Positions 9,637-17,480 of a stretch of DNA of 64,000 bases are shown here, in pieces. The DNA lies in contig VGDX01000010.1 of assembly GCA_016869535.1 (NCBI GenBank), positions 1 through 64,000 on the forward strand. The letters run 5' to 3'. The notes under the pieces were generated by a model. It was not told where the DNA came from. It did no database searches and worked only from the letters and a program-made list of their open reading frames with translations. Numbering within the stretch: position 1 is the first letter of the stretch; each line of letters opens with the position of its first letter. The position numbers and the translations under genes are program-made. The stretch comes from Alphaproteobacteria bacterium (lineage in GTDB: Bacteria > Pseudomonadota > Alphaproteobacteria > Rhizobiales > Methyloligellaceae).

Positions 9637-11559
9637 GTGGCTGATGTTCCAGCAAAGTTGGCGCTGCCGGCGCCACGTAGCGCGCGCATTTCAGTGCTTC
9701 TGGCGCGCCTGGCGGCGATGCTTGTGTGCGCCATCGGCGGACTCGTGCTGCTGGCGTGGTACATCCCGCTGCCGCAGCTCATCGATCTCCTGCCGGGATT
9801 GGCGGGCCTGTCGCCGAGCGGCGCGGCCGGCATCCTGGCGGCGGGCGTCGCCCTGTTCTGTTTCACGTTCCGGCCCTTGCGCCTGGTTGCCCGGCTGATC
9901 GGCCTGCTGCTGGTGATCGTGGGGCTAGCCATCCTGCTCGGTCAGGATCTGTTCGGCTTCGATCTCGGTCTCGATGAAGCATTATGGCGGAGCGAGGCGA
10001 CGCCTCCTGGCATGAGCCCGGTCAGAATGAATCCCGGACTCACGGGCTCTCTGGTCCTGTTCGGATTGGCGCTGCTCTACGCCAAGCGCGGCATGGCGCT
10101 CACGGCTTTCAGCCAGCTCGTGTCGCTGTTGATCATCGCGCAAGTTCTGATCGTGCTCGCCGGCTACGTTTATGGCGTTCCCGCCGACGACTATCCGTTC
10201 CCCTTCGCTTCGATGTCGTTCTACGGCGCGATGAGCGCCTTCCTGCTTGCTTTCGGGCTTCTCGCCTCTTCACCCGAACACGGCATCGCCGCGGCGATCA
10301 TCGAGCCGTCGCCGGCCGGCGAGATGTTGCGCAGGCTTCTGCCCGGTATCCTGATCCTGCCGCTCATCATCGGCTGGTTCGCGCGCCTGGTAGAGACCGA
10401 TATCCAGTACGGCGGTGCAGCCACGCTGGCCATCTTCGCCGTGGCCAGCATCATCGTGCTCGCGGTGTTCGCCTGGACCACGATCGGCGCCGTGCGCCGC
10501 GCCGATCACGACCGTAACGCCGCCCTCATGGAGCTGCGCGGGCAGCGCGAGTGGCTCTCGACCACGCTCGGCTCGATCGGCGACGGGGTGATCGCCACCG
10601 ATCCGAACGGCAGCGTGCTGCTGCTGAACAAGATCGCCGAGGAACTTTCCGGCTGGCCGGGCTCAGAGGCGCGGGGACGGCCCATCTGGGAAGTGTTCCG
10701 CGTCATCGACGAAAACACCCGCAAGCCTGTCGATGATCCGGCGCTCAAGGCGCTGCGCGAGCGTGCTGTCACCAGACTTGAGTCGGGCGCCTTGCTGATC
10801 ACGCGCGACAAGCAGGAACTGCCGGTCGAGCATAGCGGCGCACCGATCATCGGCTATGACGGCTCGCTCGCCGGCGCCGTTCTGATCTTCCGCGATGTGA
10901 CGGAGCGCCGGCGCACGGCGCAACGCCAGACCATGCTGGTCGGCGAGCTCAATCACCGCGTCAAGAATTCGCTCGCCATCGTGCAGTCTCTGGTGCAGGC
11001 GAGCCTGCGCCAGGCTACCGAGAAATCCACGCAAATCATGGCGCAGACGCTCGCCGAACGGCTCCAGGCCTTGCACCGCGCCCATGATCTGCTGCTCGAA
11101 TCGCAATGGTCGGGCGCGAGCCTCAAAGCCATGGTGGAGCGCGAACTCGATCCTTACCGGCGCGATGGCGGCCCGAAGATCGCCATCAAGGGCCCCGACG
11201 TGCTGCTGCCCCCGCAATGCACCTCGATCCTGGCCATGACCCTGCATGAGCTTGCCACCAATGCCGTGAAATACGGCGCGCTCGCCCAGAACACGGGTCA
11301 GCTTGGCGTCAGTTGGCGCACCGCGCGCGGCGGCCGGCTCAACCTTGTGTGGGAGGAGAGGGGAAGCGCCATCCCGCCCGCCAAGCGCAATAACGGCTTC
11401 GGCATGCAGCTCATCGACAAGGGCATACGCCACAATCTCGGCGGCGAGACCAAGGTCGATTTCCGCCCGACCGGGCTTTATGTCGAGTTGAACGTGCCGC
11501 TCGAGGTTTCGAAAGAACCGCGCCGGGCGCCCCAGCCGGCGCGCGCGCCCGCGGCCTGA
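9637..11559 (+). CDS. Membrane sensor histidine kinase with PAS and HWE/HisKA_2 domains
   Basis: The 640-residue protein has about eight hydrophobic segments in its first 290 residues, a PAS domain (about 305-425; GVIATDPNGSVLLLNKIAEE and AVLIFRDVTERRR), a HisKA_2/HWE dimerisation region with the phospho-acceptor in ELNHRVKNSLAIVQSL (His near 437), and a HATPase domain with HELATNAVKYGAL and a C-terminal G-box (GFGMQLI). The short LNHRVKN H-box and the HELATNA N-box are typical of HWE-like kinases that feed general stress or light signalling in Alphaproteobacteria. GTG start at 9637 with GGGGAAG upstream. No response regulator is adjacent, so its partner is unknown. The stop is 10 bp from the convergent sspB stop. 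Confidence 0.9.
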   Translation: MADVPAKLALPAPRSARISVLLARLAAMLVCAIGGLVLLAWYIPLPQLIDLLPGLAGLSPSGAAGILAAGVALFCFTFRPLRLVARLIGLLLVIVGLAILLGQDLFGFDLGLDEALWRSEATPPGMSPVRMNPGLTGSLVLFGLALLYAKRGMALTAFSQLVSLLIIAQVLIVLAGYVYGVPADDYPFPFASMSFYGAMSAFLLAFGLLASSPEHGIAAAIIEPSPAGEMLRRLLPGILILPLIIGWFARLVETDIQYGGAATLAIFAVASIIVLAVFAWTTIGAVRRADHDRNAALMELRGQREWLSTTLGSIGDGVIATDPNGSVLLLNKIAEELSGWPGSEARGRPIWEVFRVIDENTRKPVDDPALKALRERAVTRLESGALLITRDKQELPVEHSGAPIIGYDGSLAGAVLIFRDVTERRRTAQRQTMLVGELNHRVKNSLAIVQSLVQASLRQATEKSTQIMAQTLAERLQALHRAHDLLLESQWSGASLKAMVERELDPYRRDGGPKIAIKGPDVLLPPQCTSILAMTLHELATNAVKYGALAQNTGQLGVSWRTARGGRLNLVWEERGSAIPPAKRNNGFGMQLIDKGIRHNLGGETKVDFRPTGLYVELNVPLEVSKEPRRAPQPARAPAA

Positions 11560-11569
11560 TCAAGCACGG

Positions 11570-12106
11570 CTATTTCTTGCGGAACGTGTCGAGATGCACG
11601 ACCTCGGCCGGCGGCCGTGACATGACCACCTCGGCTTGCGCCTCACCCTTGTCCTGGATCGGCTCAGCCGATCCCCGCGGATCGTCCGGCTCGCCGACGA
11701 GATCGGGCAAAGCCGCCGCCATGTGCTGACGGGCGGAGTCGTTGGCCGCGCCGGGCTTGCCGAATTGTAATCCGAACTGGGCCGATGGGTCGTAGAATGC
11801 CTTCACCGCGCTGAACGGCACCACCAGTCTCTCTGGGACATTGGAGAAGGAGAGCTTCACCTCGAACCGCTCGTTCGTCACCTGCAGGTCCCAGAACTGG
11901 TATTGCAGGACGATGGTCATCTCCTCGGGATATTGCTCCTTGAGCCGGCGCGAGACCGAGACGCCGTCGGCGCCCGTGTCGAAGGCGATATAAAGGTGAT
12001 GCTCGCCGGGGAGGCCTTCACGCTGAACCCGTGTCAGAACCTGGCGCACCACGCCGCGCAGCGCGTCCTGCGTGAGAAGATCGTATCTGATCCCGTCTTC
12101 TGCCAT
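11570..12106 (-). CDS. sspB: SspB-type ClpXP adaptor (alphaproteobacterial)
   Basis: The protein begins MAEDGIRYDLLTQDALRGVV, the standard start of the alphaproteobacterial SspB family, continues with HLYIAFDTGADGVSVSRRLK and EMTIVLQYQFWDL, and has a variable C-terminal tail ending in a short hydrophobic/basic segment (VVHLDTFRKK) of the kind that docks on ClpX. SspB delivers ssrA-tagged proteins to ClpXP. The tmRNA gene that encodes the tag is immediately upstream on the same strand, a suggestive pairing. An ATG at 12127 would add seven residues; the start at 12106 matches the family better. Confidence 0.93.
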   Translation of the reverse strand: MAEDGIRYDLLTQDALRGVVRQVLTRVQREGLPGEHHLYIAFDTGADGVSVSRRLKEQYPEEMTIVLQYQFWDLQVTNERFEVKLSFSNVPERLVVPFSAVKAFYDPSAQFGLQFGKPGAANDSARQHMAAALPDLVGEPDDPRGSAEPIQDKGEAQAEVVMSRPPAEVVHLDTFRKK

Positions 12107-12154
12107 GAAGGCAGTGAACCCCGTCATAAAGTGGAGGGCTTCTGTTGCCCGGTG

Positions 12155-12480
12155 CCCTCCGAAACCGCGCCTAGCCGCCGCGAAGCGGCTAGGACTTCAT
12201 TTTCAGGCTATCGCGCTGCTTACGCGGCGAGACGAGCCTCCGCATAGTTGTCATTGGCAACTATATGGTTGGCCCGATAACGGCGGTACCATGCCGAGCG
12301 AAAGCGCGACCTTTACACCCTCGTCGATCCTATTTCGCCCCCGCCGCAGTGATCGGCCGAACCACGATTTACCAATCACTCCGGTGGAGGCGCCGGGTAC
12401 CGCCCCCGGGTCCGAATGGGCTTATTACGTCGACCATTTATCGCCATAGCCGGCTTGCGCCGGCAGCACTCTATATAGAC
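12155..12480 (-). ncRNA. ssrA: tmRNA, two-piece circularly permuted alphaproteobacterial type
   Basis: Read on the minus strand, the acceptor piece comes first. It contains a T-arm CCGGG-GGCGGTA-CCCGG followed by CGCCTCC and ACC ending at 12383. A spacer of about 40 nt follows, then the coding piece begins GGGGGCG at 12342. GGGGGCG pairs with CGCCTCC as a 7-bp acceptor stem with one G-U pair. The tag frame is at 12258-12220 (GCC AAT GAC ... GCG TAA) and encodes ANDNYAEARLAA. CCA is only partly encoded (CC followed by G), so the final A must be added after processing. The outer ends are approximate; a CTAGCCGC/GCGGCTAG hairpin at 12171-12192 lies near the 3' end. Confidence 0.93.
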
Positions 12481-12545
12481 TTCTATGGCGGCAAAAAAAA
12501 GATTGACCGTGCGATTCCCCCAATTACGTCAGTGAGTCGCGGGGA

Positions 12546-12794
12546 CTAATCGCGCCGCATTTTAATGATGCGCCCGGTCGCCGCCTCGACCTCCATCTCG
12601 ATTTCGTTGCCGCGGGCGTCGCGGCCTTCGATCTCCCAGATGCCTTTGCGCCGCTTGAGCTCGATCTCCTCGATCTTGACGATGCCGCGGTCGAAAGCCA
12701 TGGCGCGGGCGTCGTCTATGGTGACCGGGGCGGCGGACGCAGGAAGGGCGATGAACAGGCTCAAAACCATCACGAGAGCGGGGATAAGACGCAT
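12546..12794 (-). CDS. PepSY-domain exported protein
   Basis: The 82-residue protein has a signal peptide ([20 protein letters not shown]) and a single PepSY domain with the pattern [14 protein letters not shown]...[24 protein letters not shown]. PepSY domains are small periplasmic or extracellular modules often linked to protease inhibition or redox partners. It lies between ssrA and thyA and reads away from thyA. Its promoter shares the 100-bp gap upstream of thyA. Confidence 0.88.
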   Translation of the reverse strand: MRLIPALVMVLSLFIALPASAAPVTIDDARAMAFDRGIVKIEEIELKRRKGIWEIEGRDARGNEIEMEVEAATGRIIKMRRD

Positions 12795-12893
12795 GAAGCA
12801 CCTTCCGGTTTATCTGGACAATCGCCACTTTATAGCAGGAAACGATCAGCGGTATTGATCCGTTCCGCCTTTGCACGGCAGCGAGACCATCCA

Positions 12894-13688
12894 GTGCGCC
12901 AATATCTCGAACTCCTCGACCGCGTCCGCAAGACCGGTCTCCGCAAGGCTGACCGCACCGGCACAGGTGCGTTGAGCCTGTTTGGCGAGCAGATGCGCTT
13001 CGATCTTACCGAGGGCTTCCCGCTACTCACCACCAAGAAGCTGCACGTCAAATCGATCATTCACGAGCTGCTCTGGTTCCTGCAAGGCTCGACCAATGTG
13101 CACTACCTGAAGCAGCACGGCGTGAGCATCTGGGACGAATGGGCTGACGAGACCGGCGAGCTTGGGCCGATCTATGGGCGGCAATGGCGCTCCTGGCCCA
13201 CGCCTGACGGCCGCGCCATCGATCAGATCACGGCCCTGGTCGAGGGGCTGAAAGCCAATCCCGATTCGCGCCGCCACATCGTCAGCGCCTGGAATGTCGG
13301 CGAGCTCGACCAGATGGCGCTGCCACCCTGCCACTGCCTGTTCCAGTTCTATGTCGGGGAGGGACGGCTCTCCTGTCAGCTCTATCAGCGCTCGGCCGAC
13401 ATGTTTCTCGGCGTGCCGTTCAACATCGCGTCCTATGCGCTGCTGACCTTGATGGTGGCGCAGGTCGCCGGGCTGAAGCCCGGCACCTTCGTGCACACCT
13501 TCGGCGACGTGCATCTTTACCTCAACCATCTCGACCAGGCCGACGAGCAGCTCTCGCGCAGCCCGCGCGCCCTGCCGCGCATGGAGATCAATCCCGACGT
13601 GCGCTCGCTGTTCGATTTCGCCTTCGAGGATTTCAAGCTCGTCGGCTACGACCCGCATCCGGCCATCCGCGCCGAGGTCGCGGTTTGA
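12894..13688 (+). CDS. thyA: Thymidylate synthase
   Basis: ThyA converts dUMP to dTMP using methylene-tetrahydrofolate. The protein has the family hallmarks: the N-terminal [29 protein letters not shown], the catalytic cysteine in [29 protein letters not shown] and HLYLNHLDQ. Starting at the GTG at 12894 gives 264 residues beginning [11 protein letters not shown], the length of E. coli ThyA; the frame is open to a TTG at 12855 but that extension is not family-like. It overlaps folA by 4 bp, giving a translationally coupled dTMP/folate unit. Confidence 0.96.
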   Translation: MRQYLELLDRVRKTGLRKADRTGTGALSLFGEQMRFDLTEGFPLLTTKKLHVKSIIHELLWFLQGSTNVHYLKQHGVSIWDEWADETGELGPIYGRQWRSWPTPDGRAIDQITALVEGLKANPDSRRHIVSAWNVGELDQMALPPCHCLFQFYVGEGRLSCQLYQRSADMFLGVPFNIASYALLTLMVAQVAGLKPGTFVHTFGDVHLYLNHLDQADEQLSRSPRALPRMEINPDVRSLFDFAFEDFKLVGYDPHPAIRAEVAV

Positions 13689-14203
13689 GCGCTCCCACCG
13701 TCGCGCTGGTGGTGGCCATGGCCAAGAATCGCGCCATCGGCCGCGGCGGCAACCTGCCGTGGCACCTTGGCAGCGACATGCGCTATTTCCGCCAGATCAC
13801 CATGGGCAAGCCGATCGTCATGGGCCGGCTGACCTTTCTGTCGCTCGGGCGCGCGCTGCCCGGCCGTACCAATATCGTGCTGACGCGGAACGCCGCCTTC
13901 GAGGCGCAAGGCGCGATCATGGCCTATAATCTCGAAGAGGCGCTCGATGTCGCGCGCAAGACGGCGGGCAAGGATGGCGTCGACGAGATTATGGTGATCG
14001 GCGGCGAGGATGTGTTCCGTGCGGTCCTGCCGCAAGCAAGCCGCATCTATCTCACCGAAGTCCACGCCACGCCGGAAGCCGACACCTGGTTCCCCGAACT
14101 CGACAGGCGGGAATGGCGCGAGGTCTCCCGCGAGGATCACGAACCCGGCCCCAAGGACGACTACGCGTTCAGTTTCGTTGTACTGGAACGCGTTCAATCC
14201 TGA
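13685..14203 (+). CDS. folA: Dihydrofolate reductase
   Basis: The 172-residue enzyme reduces dihydrofolate made by ThyA back to tetrahydrofolate. Visible features are [22 protein letters not shown] with the active-site region, [27 protein letters not shown], and the NADPH-binding [13 protein letters not shown] followed by [17 protein letters not shown]. It starts with TTG inside the thyA stop (4-bp overlap), a classic coupled thyA-folA pair. The usual MGRKT motif reads MGRLT here, a leucine in place of the common lysine. Confidence 0.95.
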   Translation: MSAPTVALVVAMAKNRAIGRGGNLPWHLGSDMRYFRQITMGKPIVMGRLTFLSLGRALPGRTNIVLTRNAAFEAQGAIMAYNLEEALDVARKTAGKDGVDEIMVIGGEDVFRAVLPQASRIYLTEVHATPEADTWFPELDRREWREVSREDHEPGPKDDYAFSFVVLERVQS

Positions 14204-14212
14204 GGCGCACCT

Positions 14213-14521
14213 TCAGGCGGCAACCGGGTCGATCTCGTCCAGTTCCTCCGACATGGACTTCTCCAGTTTTCGGAGATCGTAATCGCGCTGCATGTTGAGC
14301 CAAGACTCGGCGGTCGTGCCGAGCAGCTTGCCGAGCCGCAGCGCCATCGCCGGCGAGATGGGCGCGCGCTCATCGAGGATCGTGTAGAGCATGGCGCGCG
14401 AGATACCGAGGCGCTTGGCGATCTCGGTCTTCGGGATGCCGAGCGCGGGGAGGACGTCCTCCCGAAGAAACTCACCGGGATGTGTGGGCTTGAGGCCCTT
14501 AAGGAGAGGGTTGCCGCTCAT
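14213..14521 (-). CDS. higA: HigA-family antitoxin
   Basis: The 102-residue protein starts LKGLKPTHPGEFLREDVLPALGI, the hallmark of the HigA addiction-module family, followed by an XRE helix-turn-helix (TEIAKRLGISRAMLYTILDERAPISPAMALRLGKLLG) and an acidic C-terminus. It is the second gene of a toxin-first pair, and its ATG overlaps the toxin stop by one base. HigA neutralises HigB and represses the shared promoter. Confidence 0.94.
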   Translation of the reverse strand: MSGNPLLKGLKPTHPGEFLREDVLPALGIPKTEIAKRLGISRAMLYTILDERAPISPAMALRLGKLLGTTAESWLNMQRDYDLRKLEKSMSEELDEIDPVAA

Positions 14522-14799
14522 CAGTGATAATCCTCCAGGTCAACGTCGATAACGTCGCCGTCGAGCCATCCAAATGTGATTCGCCAATTGCCGCTCACAT
14601 CCACTGCATACCGGCCTTTGCTCTTGCCCTTCAGACTGTGAAAGCGGAAGCCGGGTAAATTCATGTCTTCCGGTTTCATCGCGGCATCCAGCCGGGCAAG
14701 AATGCGACGAATACGATCCGGGTTTTGGACGCTCAGCTTCGAGATGTCACCGCGTTCGGCGAAGCGACGCAGCGCCTTACTTCTGAACGACCGGATCAT
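14521..14799 (-). CDS. higB: HigB-family toxin (RelE superfamily)
   Basis: The 92-residue protein matches the RelE/HigB fold: MIRSFRSKALRRFAERGD at the start, a helical IRRILARLDAA segment, PGFRFHSLKGKSKGRYAVDVSGNWRITFGW and a short C-terminal DVDLEDYH. Members are ribosome-dependent mRNA endonucleases; the basic LKGKSKGRY and NWRITF residues form the active region. Toxin-before-antitoxin order is normal for higBA. The ATG at 14799 lies only 10 nt from the -10 element, so the mRNA has almost no leader. Confidence 0.94.
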   Translation of the reverse strand: MIRSFRSKALRRFAERGDISKLSVQNPDRIRRILARLDAAMKPEDMNLPGFRFHSLKGKSKGRYAVDVSGNWRITFGWLDGDVIDVDLEDYH

Positions 14800-14856
14800 G
14801 TCTAGAAATATTAGACACTTGCGGAGAGGAGGTTGTCAAGTGTTATTAGACAGTCT
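14799..14856 (-). promoter_or_regulatory. higBA promoter and overlapping operator repeats
   Basis: On the minus strand TTGACA (14839-14834) is followed after 18 nt by TCTAAT (14815-14810), a good sigma-70-like promoter. The inverted repeat TGTCTA-N7-TAGACA (14799-14817) covers the -10 and start codon, and AGACAGTCT (14848-14856) lies just upstream of the -35. These are good candidates for HigA binding sites. The transcription start would fall about 3 nt before the higB ATG. Confidence 0.65.
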
Positions 14857-14963
14857 GCCGCAGTGTAGATCAGGGCATCAGGGAGTTGAGTCTGCTTTAC
14901 GAGTGAGGTGCTCGCGTTGCGCCGCAAGGGGTAGTGGCCTATAACCCTCCGGACTCTGCCGCT

Positions 14964-14981
14964 GGACCGGATTACCGGTCC
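14964..14981. repeat. Palindrome upstream of hflK
   Basis: GGACCGG-ATTA-CCGGTCC is a perfect 7-bp inverted repeat 54 bp before the hflK start. It could be an operator or a leader hairpin of the hflKC transcript. No matching copy was seen elsewhere in the window. Confidence 0.5.
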
Positions 14982-15034
14982 GTTGCAGCCGCGCCGTATG
15001 GCGCAACCCTCACAGACATCAGGAACGAGTAGAT

Positions 15035-16162
15035 ATGCCTTGGAGCGATCAGAGCGGCGGCGGTGGCTGGAAAGGCGGCGGCGGAGGGCCCTGGGGTCCG
15101 CGTCCCGGCTCCCCCGGCCAGCAGCCCGACCTTGAAGACATCTTGCGCCGCGGCCAGGACCGCATCCGCCAGGCCATTCCCGGCGGCAGCATGGGCGGTC
15201 CTTTCGCCATCATGCTCGGCGTGGTTTTGGCGGCGCTGATCGGCTTTTTCGGCTTCACCGTCAGGGTCAATCCCGACGAACTCGGCATCGTGCTGCGCTT
15301 CGGCGAATATGTGCGGCAACTGCCGCCCGGCCTCAATTTCCGTTGGCCCTATCCGATCGAGCAGGTCGAACTGCCTCAGGTCACGCGCATCAACCGCATC
15401 GAGATCGGCATGCGCGGTTCCACCGACACGCGCGATGCCACCACCACTGTGCGCGACGTACCCGAGGAAAGCCTGATGCTGACCGGCGACGAGAACATCG
15501 TCGACATCGACTTCGTCGTGTTCTGGCAGATCAGCAATGCGCCGGACTACCTCTTCAACATTCAGAGCCCGGAACGCACGGTGAAGGACGTGGCCGAGAG
15601 TGCCATGCGCGAGATCGTCGGCCAGAGCGATATCGAGCCGATCCTCACCGCCGCGCGCGCCAAGACAGAAGCGGCCGCGCAAGCGCTTATCCAGCGCACC
15701 CTCGACAGCTACGGCGCCGGTATCCGCGTTGTCCAGGTTCAGCTGCAAAAGGTCGACCCACCAGCTCCGGTCATCGACTCATTCCGCGACGTGCAAGCGG
15801 CTCGCGCCGATCAGGAGCGTCTGCAGAATGAAGCGGAGGCTTACGCCAAGCGGGTCGTGCCGGAAGCGCGCGGTGAAGCCCAGCGTATTCTGCAAGCGGC
15901 ACAAGGCTATCGCGACCAGGTGATCGCCGAAGCCAAGGGCGAGGCAGATCGCTTCCTGAATGTGCTCGAGGAATATCAGAAGGCGCCCGAGGTCACGCGC
16001 CGCCGCATCTTTATCGACACCATGCAGCAGGTGTTCTCCGACACCGATAAGATCATTATCGACGAGAAGGGTGGTTCGGGAGTGGTGCCCTATCTGCCGC
16101 TCAACGAGCTGCAAAGGCGCACCATGCCGCCGTCATCCAGCCAGGAAGGAGTGCAGCAATGA
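15035..16162 (+). CDS. hflK: HflK, FtsH-associated membrane protein
   Basis: The 375-residue protein has a Gly-rich N-terminus (SGGGGWKGGGGGPWG), a transmembrane helix (residues about 55-77), and an SPFH/band-7 domain with VNPDELGIVLRFGEY and PPGLNFRWPYPIEQV, followed by a long charged helix. HflK and HflC form a large periplasmic cage around FtsH hexamers and modulate degradation of membrane proteins. It overlaps hflC by 4 bp. Function follows from clear family membership and the hflC neighbour. Confidence 0.96.
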   Translation: MPWSDQSGGGGWKGGGGGPWGPRPGSPGQQPDLEDILRRGQDRIRQAIPGGSMGGPFAIMLGVVLAALIGFFGFTVRVNPDELGIVLRFGEYVRQLPPGLNFRWPYPIEQVELPQVTRINRIEIGMRGSTDTRDATTTVRDVPEESLMLTGDENIVDIDFVVFWQISNAPDYLFNIQSPERTVKDVAESAMREIVGQSDIEPILTAARAKTEAAAQALIQRTLDSYGAGIRVVQVQLQKVDPPAPVIDSFRDVQAARADQERLQNEAEAYAKRVVPEARGEAQRILQAAQGYRDQVIAEAKGEADRFLNVLEEYQKAPEVTRRRIFIDTMQQVFSDTDKIIIDEKGGSGVVPYLPLNELQRRTMPPSSSQEGVQQ

Positions 16163-17214
16163 ACCGCTCCTTCCTGACCAGTTTTCTTGTGTTGCTCGGT
16201 CTGGCCGCTGTCGCCGCCTATCTGACGCTGTTCACCGTGAATCAAACGCAGCAAGCACTGGTGCTTGAATTCGGTAAGCCCAAGCGTCTCGTGACCGAGC
16301 CGGGCCTGAAGTACAAGATTCCGTTCATCCAGAACGTCGAGTTCTTCGACAAGCGACTGCTCGATCTCGATTCGGGGCAGCAAGAGGTGATCGCCTCCGA
16401 CCAGAAGCGTCTCGTGGTTGATGCGTTCGCCCGCTGGCGGATCACCGATCCGTTGCTGTTCTATCAAGCGGTGGGAGACGAACGCGGCGCCCGCTTGCGG
16501 CTCGGAGCCTTCCTCGAAGCTTCCTTGCGGCGCGTGCTCGGCGCTGCAAGCTTCGAAGCGGTGGTGCGCGACAAGCGTCATGTGCTGATGCAGGACATCA
16601 CCAAACAGGTCAACACCGAGGCCAAGTCGCTCGGCATCACCGTCGCCGACGTGCGTATCAAGCGCGCCGATCTGCCCGAAGCCAACAGTCAGGCGATCTA
16701 TCGCCGCATGCAGACGGAACGGCAAAGACAGGCGGCCGAGATCCGCGCCCAGGGCGAGGAGCAGTCGCGCCGTATTCGCGCCACCGCCGACCGGGAAGTG
16801 ACCGTGCTAAAGGCAGAGGCGACCGGTGAATCGTCGCGTATCCGCGGCGAGGGCGACGGCGAGAAGAACCGCATCTTTGCCGAGGCGTTCGGCAAGGATC
16901 CCGATTTCTTCTCCTTCTATCGCTCCATGGAGGCCTATGAAGGGGCGCTGAAGTCGAATGACACCAGACTGCTGCTGAGCCCGAACTCGGAGTTCTTCCA
17001 ATATTTCGGCGGACCGACCGGCTGGAAGGGTCAGGGCAGTGCGCCCAACCCGAATCCGACGCAGGCTCCATCGTCCGAGCCGCAATCCGAAGCGCCTGCG
17101 GATCAAGACCAGGGCGAAACCCAGCAAGGGGCGACCTTGGGCGACGGCGAGACGCAGAGTGACGCCAACAACTCAGATAGCGGGTCCTCTTCTGAAGCCT
17201 CGCCCATTCCTTAA
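16159..17214 (+). CDS. hflC: HflC, FtsH-associated membrane protein
   Basis: HflC partners HflK. The protein has an N-terminal membrane anchor (FLTSFLVLLGLAAVAAYLTLFTV), the SPFH domain (VNQTQQALVLEFGKPKRLV, GLKYKIPFIQNVEFFDKR), and the late segment FGKDPDFFSFYRSMEAYEGAL. The family is normally about 290-300 residues; this one is 351 because of a low-complexity Gln/Ser/Glu/Pro/Asp-rich tail of about 60 residues after the GWKGQGS segment. The tail is likely disordered. Confidence 0.96.
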   Translation: MNRSFLTSFLVLLGLAAVAAYLTLFTVNQTQQALVLEFGKPKRLVTEPGLKYKIPFIQNVEFFDKRLLDLDSGQQEVIASDQKRLVVDAFARWRITDPLLFYQAVGDERGARLRLGAFLEASLRRVLGAASFEAVVRDKRHVLMQDITKQVNTEAKSLGITVADVRIKRADLPEANSQAIYRRMQTERQRQAAEIRAQGEEQSRRIRATADREVTVLKAEATGESSRIRGEGDGEKNRIFAEAFGKDPDFFSFYRSMEAYEGALKSNDTRLLLSPNSEFFQYFGGPTGWKGQGSAPNPNPTQAPSSEPQSEAPADQDQGETQQGATLGDGETQSDANNSDSGSSSEASPIP

Positions 17215-17232
17215 GGCCGGCACTCGGGCACC

Positions 17233-17418
17233 ATGAGCGATCTCTACGTCGCATTGGGCCTGGTGCTGGTCATCGAAGGACTGCTCTGGGCGCTTGCGCC
17301 CCGCTTTGGCCGCAAGGTGCTGGAGGCGACGCAAGAGGTGCCGGAAACGTCTCTGCGACTGGCCGGCGCTGCGGCGGTCGCCATTGGGGTCCTCATCGTG
17401 TGGCTGGCCCGGGGCTAG
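17233..17418 (+). CDS. DUF2065 small membrane protein (YjeT-like)
   Basis: The 61-residue protein has two hydrophobic helices separated by a polar loop (MSDLYVALGLVLVIEGLLWA and the VAIGVLIVWLARG end). This DUF2065 family sits between hflC and a Do-type protease in many Alphaproteobacteria, as it does here. Its role is unknown; the context suggests membrane protein quality control. Confidence 0.9.
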   Translation: MSDLYVALGLVLVIEGLLWALAPRFGRKVLEATQEVPETSLRLAGAAAVAIGVLIVWLARG

Positions 17419-17480
17419 TTTCGGCCATAAGGTCATGGTTTCGTGCGTTTAGCTTGATGATTTGGGTAAAATACGAGGCC

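Noticed and set aside
17400-17480. Longer degP start inside the DUF2065 gene
   Set aside because: The GTG start lacks a good ribosome-binding site and would hide the signal peptide behind 27 extra residues.
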